The translations under genes and the position numbers were made by a program. This document shows positions 1 through 6,391 of a stretch of 6,391 nt of DNA, piece after piece. Source of the DNA: Candidatus Gastranaerophilales bacterium (lineage in GTDB: Bacteria > Cyanobacteriota > Vampirovibrionia > Gastranaerophilales > Gastranaerophilaceae). The stretch lies in contig CALURE010000091.1 of NCBI GenBank assembly GCA_944323095.1, forward strand, positions 1 through 6,391, read 5' to 3'. The notes under the pieces are model-generated. The model was not told where the DNA came from. It did not search any database and saw nothing but the letters and a program-made list of their open reading frames with translations. Numbering within the stretch: position 1 is the stretch's first letter; every line of letters begins with the position of its first letter.

Positions 1-125
1 GGGCAATAAATGCAAAATGACATTAAAGTAAACAGCCTGACATCTTGACTTCTTGAACTCTTGAATTCCGTCTAGCTCAGAAGCGCCCCCCCCCCGAAGT
101 TCACATTTCTTAACAATCTTCTCAT
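1..125 (-). CDS. possible 5' end of an unknown gene, frame interrupted at a G10 tract (partial)
   Basis: The ATG at 125-123 sits 7 nt after a strong AAGGAG and about 30 nt after a predicted transcription start, so a translated gene is expected here. The first ten codons read MRRLLRNVNF. The frame then enters ten consecutive G and, as given, stops at TAG (74-72) after 17 codons. With 11 or 8 G the frame instead continues through SELDGIQEFKKSR and is open to base 1, giving exactly 42 codons for 11 G. With 9 G it stops at TGA. I do not recognise the product: there is no signal peptide, membrane segment or known motif in the visible part. Options are a phase-variable gene, a pseudogene, a homopolymer sequencing error, or a non-coding dispersed repeat that happens to follow a promoter. 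The gene runs past the left edge if real. Confidence 0.38.
43..66. repeat. three tandem 8-bp units, TCTTGAMT type
   Basis: Three head-to-tail 8-mers are visible on the plus strand: TCTTGACT, TCTTGAAC and TCTTGAAT. The first six bases are identical in all three and only the last two vary. They lie inside the possible gene that starts at 125, downstream of the G tract. Gain or loss of one 8-bp unit would also shift that frame. At three imperfect copies it may be chance. Confidence 0.5.
86..95. repeat. C10 homopolymer (G10 on the minus strand)
   Basis: Ten C in a row occur in otherwise AT-rich DNA, and no other C or G run in the window comes near this length. On the minus strand it forms codons 11 to 14 of a short reading frame that starts at 125. 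G tracts of about this length are classic slipped-strand sites in phase-variable genes of, for example, Campylobacter and Neisseria. They are also frequent sites of sequencing length error, so the exact count should not be trusted. Confidence 0.9.
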
Positions 126-132
126 TTCATAA

Positions 133-138
133 CTCCTT
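133..138 (-). promoter_or_regulatory. strong Shine-Dalgarno (AAGGAG) before ATG 125
   Basis: AAGGAG reads on the minus strand and lies 7 nt from the ATG at 125-123, an ideal distance. A nearer ATG at 130-128 is only 2 nt away and is followed by AAA TGA, so it cannot be the productive start. The ribosome site therefore selects the second ATG. Confidence 0.7.
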
Positions 139-162
139 CTTAATAAAAAACTCTATAAATTT

Positions 163-190
163 ATTATACCATATATTTATAATTTTTCAA
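163..190 (-). promoter_or_regulatory. sigma-70-type promoter with extended -10
   Basis: On the minus strand, TTGAAA (190-185) is the -35. After a 16-nt spacer comes a perfect TATAAT (168-163) preceded by TGG, giving the extended form TGnTATAAT. Transcription should start near base 156, leaving a leader of about 30 nt before the ATG at 125. The promoter begins just past the aroE stop and drives leftward, away from aroE and in the same direction. It is the best promoter match seen in the window. Confidence 0.72.
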
Positions 191-191
191 C

Positions 192-1388
192 CTATAAAGC
201 TTCCAGAGCCGCGATTTTCATATCTTTCCAGTCCGGTCTTTGCCCGAACCACAATTCCTGCGCGGCAGCTGCCTGAAAAATCAGCATATCAAGCCCTGTA
301 ATTGTTCTCAAATTCAATTTTTCAGCCGCTTTTATCAACAATGTTTTTTTAGGATTATAAATTACATCGTACACTATTGCATCATGACTTAATGTTTCAA
401 GCGCACGCTGTTCAACAGGCATCATATCTGCGGCCTTTCCAAGCATTCCGATAGGCGTTGTATTTACAAGCATTGCATATTCACCAAGATGTCTTATATT
501 CTCTATCTGATAAACATTGAAATTCACTGCAGGAAATTTACGTCTAACATAATTCATTAATTCAATAGAATTCGGGATATTTCTTGTGAAAAATGCGATT
601 TCTTCAACTCCGCATTCAGTCAATGCAACACAAGCTGCATGAGCGGCTCCGCCAGTTCCCAAAATTGCCGCCTTTTTTCCGCGTAAATCTATATCATCAG
701 GGATTGCCCTTTTAAATCCTATAACATCAGTATTGTAAGCTTTTAAAGACTTATCAGCATCTATATACACGGTATTCACCGCACGCGCAAGATCTGCATA
801 TTTATCAACTTCATTTACAAACAATGAAACAGGAAGTTTCAGAGGAATTGTTACGTTAAACCCTTTATATCCATTTGCTTTAAGCCATTTTATTCTGTCA
901 ACAAGACTATCCTGCGGAGTTTCCAAAATATCATAACTCGCATTTATTCCGAGACTCTTAAATCCTGCTTCGTGAATAACTTTTGAAAGCGAATGCCCCA
1001 GAGGATAACCGATAAGACCGAATTTATTCTTTCTTGTGTCTTGAATTTGCGGTTTATCTAATTCATTGACAGGAGAACTGCTATATGCCGGAGTTTCCTG
1101 CATTTTTGAAGGGCCAAAAACATAAGACGGAATTTCTGTTTTTACGGTCTCTTTTTGCATACCCGAATAAGGTGTATGCATAGGTTCGGAATTTTCTGAT
1201 GCAAGCTGATCCTGAATTGTACGCTGAACAAACTGCGGTTCTGCAGCAACTGACGGTTGTGCCTGCGTTTGTGCAGTTTGCTCTTCTTTAACAGGTGAAT
1301 ATGTTCCTTGAGCTTTCAATTCCTCAACAGTAATTCCTAATTTTTTAGCTTTTTTTGCAAGATAACGCTCATAAAGTTCCGGATTCAT
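192..1388 (-). CDS. aroE: shikimate dehydrogenase with an N-terminal extension
   Basis: AroE reduces 3-dehydroshikimate to shikimate with NADPH, in the pathway to aromatic amino acids and folate. The start is ATG 1388 (398 aa), because AGGAG lies 9 nt upstream; a GTG two codons earlier (1394) would be only 3 nt from it. The enzyme core begins near residue 122. It shows GHSLS with both substrate-binding serines (133, 135), NVTIPLK with catalytic Lys184, NTD with Asp221, the NADP loop GTGGAA (244-249), Arg269 in the phosphate-binding region, VNTTPIGM (308-315) and a C-terminal GLDMLIFQ segment. All the key residues are present, so the enzyme should be active. Family members usually have about 270 residues. 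Here about 120 extra precede the core: a charged, probably helical stretch (about 1-28), then a Gln/Thr/Pro/Ser-rich linker that looks disordered. HSLSK replaces the usual HSxSP. The start overlaps the topA end by 20 nt, and it is the last gene of the block. Confidence 0.95.
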   Translation of the reverse strand: MNPELYERYLAKKAKKLGITVEELKAQGTYSPVKEEQTAQTQAQPSVAAEPQFVQRTIQDQLASENSEPMHTPYSGMQKETVKTEIPSYVFGPSKMQETPAYSSSPVNELDKPQIQDTRKNKFGLIGYPLGHSLSKVIHEAGFKSLGINASYDILETPQDSLVDRIKWLKANGYKGFNVTIPLKLPVSLFVNEVDKYADLARAVNTVYIDADKSLKAYNTDVIGFKRAIPDDIDLRGKKAAILGTGGAAHAACVALTECGVEEIAFFTRNIPNSIELMNYVRRKFPAVNFNVYQIENIRHLGEYAMLVNTTPIGMLGKAADMMPVEQRALETLSHDAIVYDVIYNPKKTLLIKAAEKLNLRTITGLDMLIFQAAAAQELWFGQRPDWKDMKIAALEAL

Positions 1389-3678
1389 CAGCACTTTCTC
1401 CTGTTACTTCTTTTTTATAATGACATTTAATATTTGAACAAGTAATTACATCGCCTTTTTTCAAGACTTTTTTCACAAGAAGCGAGCCGCAATCGGGACA
1501 GGTTTCACCCGTGGGTTCATTCCAGAGAACAAAATCACAGTCAGGATATTTATCACAGCCGTAAAATACCGTACCGCGTTTGGATTTTCTCTCAACGATT
1601 GTTCCCTGTCCGCATTTCGGACATTTTACCCCCGTTGACTTGCGATAAGGCTTTCTGTGTTTACAGTCCGCATTTGAACATTCCATATATTTACCGTAAG
1701 GGCCTGTTTTGAATATCATATCAGAACCGCATTTTTCGCATTTTTCTTCACATTTTTCGGGTTCGTTTGAGGTTTCTTCGCCTGTATCTTCCGATAACGC
1801 ATTTAATGACATCATTGTCTTACAATCAGGATAACCCGAACACCCCAAAAACTGCGAGCCGTTTTTGCCTATACGCAGTACCATAGGTTTTCCGCAGTTC
1901 GGACATTTGATTTTGCTTTCAATTTTTACGCGCTCGCCTGTTTGAAGAGCTTTATTAACCTCATCAATAAACGGAGTGTAAAATTCCTGCAAAACATCAT
2001 TCCAGACAGCTTTTTTCTCTGCAATTTTATCTAACTTGGTTTCCATGCCTGCGGTGAATTTGTAATCCATAATATCCGCAAACTGCCCTACTAGCTGTTT
2101 GCATACCGTTCTTCCCAACAATGTCGGATGAAGGGCTTTATCTTTCTTTTCAACGTATTTGCGTGTTTGAATAACAGTGATAATTGTAGCGTAAGTAGAA
2201 GGACGTCCGATTCCGTATTCTTCCAATGCCTTTACAAGAGAAGCTTCGTTATATCTAGGCGGCGGCTGGGTAAAATGCTGCTTTGGTTCAACTTTTAAAC
2301 ATTTAACCTTATCACCTTCGTTCAAATCGGGAATTTTAGCTTCGGCTTCCTGTTCTTCTTCATCTGCGTCATTGTAAACTTTCAAAAATCCGTCAAAAGT
2401 AACCTTGCTTGTGCCTGCTTTCAAAGTATAATCGCCTGCTGTAATTTCAACGGTTTTATTTGCAATATCGGCAGGAGTCATCTGTGATGACATAAATTTT
2501 TCCCAGATAAGTTTATAAAGCTTATACTGGTCATTATCAAGGTATTTTTTAATACTTTCGGGAGTTCTTTCTGGATAAGAAGGTCTGATTGCTTCGTGCG
2601 CATCCTGAACATTCTGTTTGCCTTTAACATAGATATTTGGCTTTTCCGGATAGTATTTTTCGCCGTAATTTCCGAGAATAAAGTCTTTTGCCATGCTTTG
2701 AGCATCATCTGAAACTCTTACACTGTCTGTTCTCATATAGGTGATTAAACCGACAGGAGTTCCGTCAATTTCAATCCCTTCATAGAGTTTCTGTGCTACC
2801 TGCATTGTTTTTTGAACACCGAAACCTAGTTTTGAACTGGCAGCTCTTTGCATTGTTGATGTAATAAATGGTGCTGTAGGCTTTCTCTTTGTAGATTTTT
2901 TCGTAACCTTTGTAACGTCAAATTCTGACGGGTAGGAGGTGAGAAAATCAACAATTTTTTGAGCTTCATCTTTATTTTTAACAGTTTTTTCAACTGCTTT
3001 ACCTTTTATTTTTGAAAGTTCAGCTTCAAAAGTTTTGCCGTCCTTATCGAGATTTGCGTGTATTGACCAGTATTCCTGCGGAACAAATGCTTCAATCTCT
3101 TCTTCTCTTTCGCAAATCATACGCAAAGCTACAGATTGCACACGTCCTGCAGAAAGGTTTCTGTTACCTATCTGTTTCCACAAAACGGGACTTAACTTGT
3201 AACCTACAAGTTTGTCAAGAATCTGTCTTGTCTGCTGTGCCTGAACCATATCCATATCAATTCCGCGCGGATTTTCGACAGAATGTTTTACGGCTTTCGG
3301 GGTAATTTCGTTAAATACAATACGGCAGATTTTATCATCAGGAACTTTCAAAATCTGTCTTACATGCCATGCAATAGCTTCTCCCTCACGGTCAGGGTCG
3401 GAAGCAAGGTAAACTTTATCGGCTTTTTTTGCCATATCATTTAATTTTTTTACAACAGCCTGTTTGCCGGGAATAATTTCAAACTTTGGCAAAAAATGAT
3501 TTTTTATATCAAACCCTAAATTTTCCGTTGAAGGGTCCTTTGTCGGCAAATTCCTGACATGCCCGTAGCTTGCTTCAATCTGGTATCCGTCTCCCAAAAT
3601 CTTTCTTATAGTCTTTGATTTTGCGGGAGACTCAACTATTACTAATGCCTTTTCTTTTTTTTCAGCTGTTTTTGCCAT
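1369..3678 (-). CDS. topA: DNA topoisomerase I (type IA) with four zinc fingers
   Basis: This enzyme relaxes negatively supercoiled DNA by cutting one strand through a 5'-phosphotyrosine link, needing magnesium but no ATP. At 769 aa it is complete. The Toprim domain spans about residues 11-122, with ESPAK (Glu16) and the metal-binding DPDREGE (94-100). NRNLSAGRVQS is at 172-182. The active site GLITYMRTDS (310-319) contains catalytic Tyr314 and Arg316. QDAHEAIRP (358-366) and PPPRYNEASLVKALEE (472-487) complete the core. Four C4 zinc fingers follow: Cys592/595/613/619, 647/650/667/672, 686/689/708/714 and 727/730/747/752. An acidic linker (628-645), with an extra Cys643, separates the first two. 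The gene starts 12 nt after the dprA stop, behind only a weak GGA-type ribosome site, and its end overlaps aroE. The dprA-topA pairing is also known in Firmicutes. Confidence 0.98.
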   Translation of the reverse strand: MAKTAEKKEKALVIVESPAKSKTIRKILGDGYQIEASYGHVRNLPTKDPSTENLGFDIKNHFLPKFEIIPGKQAVVKKLNDMAKKADKVYLASDPDREGEAIAWHVRQILKVPDDKICRIVFNEITPKAVKHSVENPRGIDMDMVQAQQTRQILDKLVGYKLSPVLWKQIGNRNLSAGRVQSVALRMICEREEEIEAFVPQEYWSIHANLDKDGKTFEAELSKIKGKAVEKTVKNKDEAQKIVDFLTSYPSEFDVTKVTKKSTKRKPTAPFITSTMQRAASSKLGFGVQKTMQVAQKLYEGIEIDGTPVGLITYMRTDSVRVSDDAQSMAKDFILGNYGEKYYPEKPNIYVKGKQNVQDAHEAIRPSYPERTPESIKKYLDNDQYKLYKLIWEKFMSSQMTPADIANKTVEITAGDYTLKAGTSKVTFDGFLKVYNDADEEEQEAEAKIPDLNEGDKVKCLKVEPKQHFTQPPPRYNEASLVKALEEYGIGRPSTYATIITVIQTRKYVEKKDKALHPTLLGRTVCKQLVGQFADIMDYKFTAGMETKLDKIAEKKAVWNDVLQEFYTPFIDEVNKALQTGERVKIESKIKCPNCGKPMVLRIGKNGSQFLGCSGYPDCKTMMSLNALSEDTGEETSNEPEKCEEKCEKCGSDMIFKTGPYGKYMECSNADCKHRKPYRKSTGVKCPKCGQGTIVERKSKRGTVFYGCDKYPDCDFVLWNEPTGETCPDCGSLLVKKVLKKGDVITCSNIKCHYKKEVTGESADESGTL
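1398..1402 (-). promoter_or_regulatory. aroE Shine-Dalgarno (AGGAG), decides the start
   Basis: AGGAG lies inside the 3' end of topA, 9 nt from ATG 1388 and only 3 nt from GTG 1394, so ATG 1388 is the start. It is the clearest ribosome site within the five-gene block. The later in-frame ATGs nearer the enzyme core (1181, 1160, 1103) have no comparable purine-rich sequence upstream, which supports translation of the long N-terminal extension. Confidence 0.75.
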
Positions 3679-3690
3679 TTTTATTTCCGT

Positions 3691-4782
3691 TTAAACCTTA
3701 ACCGCTCTCTTATACCTGTCCCCGTCAACCTGTTTAATTATGCCTTTAAGCTCCATGGTTGTCAAGTACATCAACAGATTATCTATACTCAATTTTGTAA
3801 ATGCCTGAAGTTCATCCACACATTTTTCTTCTATCTCAAGAGCTTCATAAATAATTTTTTCATCGTCGCTTAAATCAGGTAGGTTGAAAAGATTACCCTG
3901 TTCAACCTTAACCTCCCAGCCAAGAGCCTCAAGAATATCATCAGCACATGTAACAAGTGCTGCACCGTTTTTCAAAAGTTTATAAATACCTTCTGTATTC
4001 GGATTTGTGATAAGCCCCGGAATACACATTAATTCACGTCCCTGCTCAAGTGTTAAATTTGCGGTAATTAATGCTCCGCTTTTTAACGAAGCTTCCGCGA
4101 CAAGCGTTCCGTATGAAAGCCCTGATACAATCCTATTTCGCTGCGGAAATCTAAATTTTATCGGCTGAAATGTCGGGTAGTATTCTGTAACAACAGCTCC
4201 TGAGCCTTCCTCTATTTTTTTATACAACTCTTTATTCGCAGCAGGATATGTGTAATCAAACCCGCTTGCGATAACTCCTATGGTTTTTAGGTTATTATCA
4301 AGCGCAGCAGCATGAGCTGTTGTATCAATTCCTGTTGCAAGACCTGAAACTATACAAATATCTGTATTTTGAAATTCTGAAATAATTTTTTCAAGAGCTT
4401 CTTTTGCATACCTTGTCGCGCGCCGCGAACCGACAACAGCAAGTGTCCTTTCCAAATTACAGCTTTTCAAATCACCTTTATAGTAAAGAACAGATGGCGG
4501 ATTATCAATATTTTTCAACATGCAGGGATAATTTTCATCCTCAAAAGTTAAAAATTTAATTCCGCGCTCTTCAACTTCTTTTACCGCTTTATCAATATCA
4601 ACTTTATCCCGCAGACGCAGAAAATTTTCTGCCTTTTTAACGCTTAAGCCGTCTATTAAAGACAGGTCATTTGCATTAAAAGCTTTTTCAATATCGCCAA
4701 AATAGTTATACAATCGTTGTATGAAACGGCTGTCAATTTCTTCTATTGATGATAAAGCTATCCAGTATTTATTTTTGTTCAT
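3691..4782 (-). CDS. dprA: DNA processing protein DprA (Smf)
   Basis: DprA binds incoming single-stranded DNA in the cytoplasm and loads RecA onto it during natural transformation. At 363 aa the protein looks complete. Residues 1-80 form a helical SAM/helix-hairpin-helix-like region. A Rossmann-like core (about 85-290) follows, with VGSR (117-120), SGLATGID (146-153), the highly typical FPQRNRIVSGLS (212-223), VAEA (228-231) and SGALITA (235-241). The C-terminal part (about 305-360) looks like the winged-helix domain found in many DprA proteins. The ATG lies inside the end of the TPR gene (14 nt overlap). Only a loosely purine-rich stretch precedes it, so translation is probably coupled. The presence of dprA alone does not show that the cell is competent, since the gene is widespread and no other competence gene is in view. 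Confidence 0.97.
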   Translation of the reverse strand: MNKNKYWIALSSIEEIDSRFIQRLYNYFGDIEKAFNANDLSLIDGLSVKKAENFLRLRDKVDIDKAVKEVEERGIKFLTFEDENYPCMLKNIDNPPSVLYYKGDLKSCNLERTLAVVGSRRATRYAKEALEKIISEFQNTDICIVSGLATGIDTTAHAAALDNNLKTIGVIASGFDYTYPAANKELYKKIEEGSGAVVTEYYPTFQPIKFRFPQRNRIVSGLSYGTLVAEASLKSGALITANLTLEQGRELMCIPGLITNPNTEGIYKLLKNGAALVTCADDILEALGWEVKVEQGNLFNLPDLSDDEKIIYEALEIEEKCVDELQAFTKLSIDNLLMYLTTMELKGIIKQVDGDRYKRAVKV

Positions 4783-5554
4783 TTTGTTTTTTCTTTATTC
4801 TCTCTATCAGCTCTCTGATTTTTCCTGCTTCAACTTCAGGAATATCAAGATTTATATAGTCTTCAAAGTATTCAATAGCGTCATCGTAATCACCTCTTGC
4901 AAAAAAGAGAATTCCTGCTTTTTTATAGGCGGGTGAAAATGAATCATTATGAGCTATTGCTTTCAGGTAATTTGAAAGAGCTTTGTCAATCTCATCGTTT
5001 GCCTCGTAAGCTTCACCGAGATAATAATAAATCCAGGGATTTTCACTCTTAAATTCTAATACATTTTCAAAATTTTCAATCGCACTTGCATAATCCCCGA
5101 GTTCAAAATGCACTCTGCCCAGATCATAATAAACATCATAATTTTCGGGCTGTTTATCTAAGATGTACTCAAGTTCATCTATTGCAAGATCAAGCCTTGC
5201 ATCTTCCATATAAAATCTTGCAAGGTAATGACGGAGTACAAGATTATCAGGAATTTCCGACAATCCGCGTGAAACAAGCTCAATTCCGCTTCCCATATCT
5301 TTTCTGCGATAATAAATATCCGCAAGATTTATATAAACCTGCACAAGTTTTGGATTTAAACTCTGCGCTTTCAAATAATTTTTTTCTGCTTTGTCATAAT
5401 CGCCTAAATTTGCATAACAAAGAGCAATATTATTATATAACTCGGCATTATCCTGACATGTTTCAAGAACCGAGCTGAATATATCAATAGCTTCTTTGTA
5501 CTCGCCTTTTTTATAAGCCTCTAAAGCTTTATCAACTTTTTCTTTTTCACTCAT
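4769..5554 (-). CDS. TPR-repeat protein, cytoplasmic, function unknown
   Basis: This 261-aa protein is made almost entirely of tetratricopeptide repeats, about seven units of 34 residues (starting near 3, 37, 71, 105, 139, 173 and 207). They carry the usual small and aromatic positions, for example AELYNNIALCYANLGDYDKA (38-57) and NPWIYYYLGEAYEANDEIDK (172-191). It ends in a short Lys/Arg/Gln-rich helix. There is no signal peptide or membrane segment, so it should be a soluble scaffold for protein-protein contacts; the partner cannot be told from sequence. The ATG lies 3 nt after the OstA-like stop, behind a weak GGGA 9 nt away, and the end overlaps dprA. Its place next to an LPS-transport gene hints at a link to envelope assembly, but that is only gene context. 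Confidence 0.93.
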   Translation of the reverse strand: MSEKEKVDKALEAYKKGEYKEAIDIFSSVLETCQDNAELYNNIALCYANLGDYDKAEKNYLKAQSLNPKLVQVYINLADIYYRRKDMGSGIELVSRGLSEIPDNLVLRHYLARFYMEDARLDLAIDELEYILDKQPENYDVYYDLGRVHFELGDYASAIENFENVLEFKSENPWIYYYLGEAYEANDEIDKALSNYLKAIAHNDSFSPAYKKAGILFFARGDYDDAIEYFEDYINLDIPEVEAGKIRELIERIKKKQNEQK

Positions 5555-5557
5555 AAT

Positions 5558-6391
5558 TTATAGTCCCAATCCTATTCCGCCGTTTTCATTTTCTCCGTTA
5601 TCGCCGGAACCGATATTTTTTATAACGGTTCTTGTATTGCCGTCAGCATGGAAATCTTTCGGATTCATAGTCATTTTAATTTTATCTGCATAGATAGTTC
5701 TTACACCCTGCGTAATACTTGAACGTCCGGTGAAATATGCTTCATTAGGCTTGCCTTCTTTATTCGGATAAAGCGTAAGTTTCGGCCCTACAGCATAATA
5801 ATCCTGATACCAGACTCTAACATTTCCTGATGCATTAAATATATTTTTATCCTGCGCATACTCCTGACGGTGGGATTTTAAAACGAGTTTTCCGCCATCA
5901 TCCATTATTGCATTTGATGTCGTATTTCCAACTGCAGTTAAAACTTTTGTTGAAGCGTCATACATAAACCAGTCCGCAAAAGATTCGTTTCCCTGCTGGT
6001 TTATTTTTGCATTTCCGATAAGTTCTATATTTTTTAAATCTCCGTTTTTATCTGTTTTTATCTTTGCCTTATCCGAAAAAGTATCTAAATCCTTATATTT
6101 TATTGTAACAGCGCCTGTCGCGGTCATTATACCAGTATTCGTATCATATTCCTGTTCATCAGCGTTTATTACAACAACAGGTGTTTTGCCGTCAAAAACA
6201 ATAGACTGTGTATCCCCCTGTGCTTTTACAATCTTTGTAATAAGTGAAAGTTTTAATATATTTGCCTTTACTTCACGTTTTTTGTTTTTCTTAATCTCGT
6301 ATGCATAAGGTTTGTCATAAAAAGTTGCCGTATCAAGTTTCTGGTTTCCGTCCATTGTAACATCAGCGGAATCACCTACAACACGTAAATC
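5558..6391 (-). CDS. OstA/LptA-like lipopolysaccharide transport protein (5' end missing)
   Basis: Proteins of this family form a periplasmic beta-jellyroll that carries LPS from the inner to the outer membrane. The 277 visible residues contain at least four repeating OstA units, each of the type A-D-x-x-x-Y-D-x-x-T-x-x-h-x-A-x-G-x-h. They lie near 77-98, 139-159, 173-193 and 234-257, counting from the first visible codon. An ATG at 6355 could be taken as the start. However, the frame is open for 12 more codons to the window edge and those residues (VVGDSADVTM) already fit the family pattern, so the true start and any signal peptide lie outside. The tail is Gly/Asn/Glu rich. No LptD-type barrel follows, so this is an LptA-like rather than LptD protein. 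It is longer than E. coli LptA (about 185 aa). The stop is 3 nt before the TPR gene. Confidence 0.85.
   Translation of the reverse strand, partial: DLRVVGDSADVTMDGNQKLDTATFYDKPYAYEIKKNKKREVKANILKLSLITKIVKAQGDTQSIVFDGKTPVVVINADEQEYDTNTGIMTATGAVTIKYKDLDTFSDKAKIKTDKNGDLKNIELIGNAKINQQGNESFADWFMYDASTKVLTAVGNTTSNAIMDDGGKLVLKSHRQEYAQDKNIFNASGNVRVWYQDYYAVGPKLTLYPNKEGKPNEAYFTGRSSITQGVRTIYADKIKMTMNPKDFHADGNTRTVIKNIGSGDNGENENGGIGLGL

Noticed and set aside
154..181. Inverted repeat TATAAAT / ATTTATA with a T-rich stretch after it on the minus strand, resembling a terminator for aroE
   Set aside because: The arms are 7 bp of A-T pairs only with a 14-nt loop, far too weak for an intrinsic terminator, and they flank the -10 element. 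Such dyads are expected by chance in AT-rich DNA.
1389..1394. GTG at 1394 as the aroE start (two extra residues)
   Set aside because: The AGGAG at 1398-1402 is only 3 nt from it but 9 nt from ATG 1388.
2478..2708. Minus-strand open frame of 76 codons inside topA
   Set aside because: It is wholly within the confirmed topA gene in another frame and its translation resembles no protein.
3012..3305. Plus-strand open frame of 97 codons opposite topA
   Set aside because: It is antisense to the conserved topA coding sequence, with no ribosome site or protein-like pattern.
3655..3662. Run of eight T (A8 on the coding strand) near the topA start as a slippage site
   Set aside because: It encodes ordinary Lys/Glu residues in an intact essential gene, and A runs of this size are common in AT-rich genomes.
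4721..4936. Plus-strand open frame of 71 codons across the dprA/TPR junction
   Set aside because: It is rich in Phe, Leu and Tyr because it is the complement of A-rich coding DNA, and it is antisense to two well-supported genes.
5086..5478. Plus-strand open frame of 130 codons opposite the TPR gene
   Set aside because: It is a by-product of the repeating TPR codons on the other strand, with no start signal or recognisable domain.

Overview
This AT-rich bacterial window carries a compact block of five genes, all on the minus strand and read from right to left. They are the 3' part of an OstA/LptA-type lipopolysaccharide-transport gene, a TPR-repeat protein gene, dprA, topA and aroE. Junctions are very tight: 3 nt gap, 14 nt overlap, 12 nt gap, 20 nt overlap. 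One operon is the natural reading, with its promoter beyond the right edge. No internal promoter was recognised.

An OstA-type protein points to a diderm organism with LPS. Low G+C, dprA next to topA (a neighbour pair also known from Firmicutes) and an OstA gene together would suit a lineage such as the gut Melainabacteria/Vampirovibrionia (Gastranaerophilales). That placement is a guess from gene content and style, not from a marker gene.

Right to left: 6391-5558 is the OstA-like gene, cut by the window edge because its frame stays open to the last base. 5554-4769 is a cytoplasmic protein of about seven TPRs. 4782-3691 is DprA, which handles incoming single-stranded DNA in transformation. 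3678-1369 is topoisomerase I with four C-terminal zinc fingers. 1388-192 is shikimate dehydrogenase with an unusual N-terminal extension of about 120 residues. The genes do not form one pathway: envelope assembly, DNA uptake and topology, and aromatic amino-acid synthesis appear simply to share a transcript.

The left 191 bases are the most interesting part. Just past the aroE stop lies a textbook sigma-70-type promoter with an extended -10, also on the minus strand. It is followed by a strong Shine-Dalgarno and an ATG. Twelve to sixteen codons later the reading frame crosses a run of ten G (ten C on the plus strand). At this length the frame stops almost at once. With 8 or 11 G it would stay open to the window edge. 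This looks like the start of a phase-variable gene, or of a gene broken by a homopolymer change or sequencing error.
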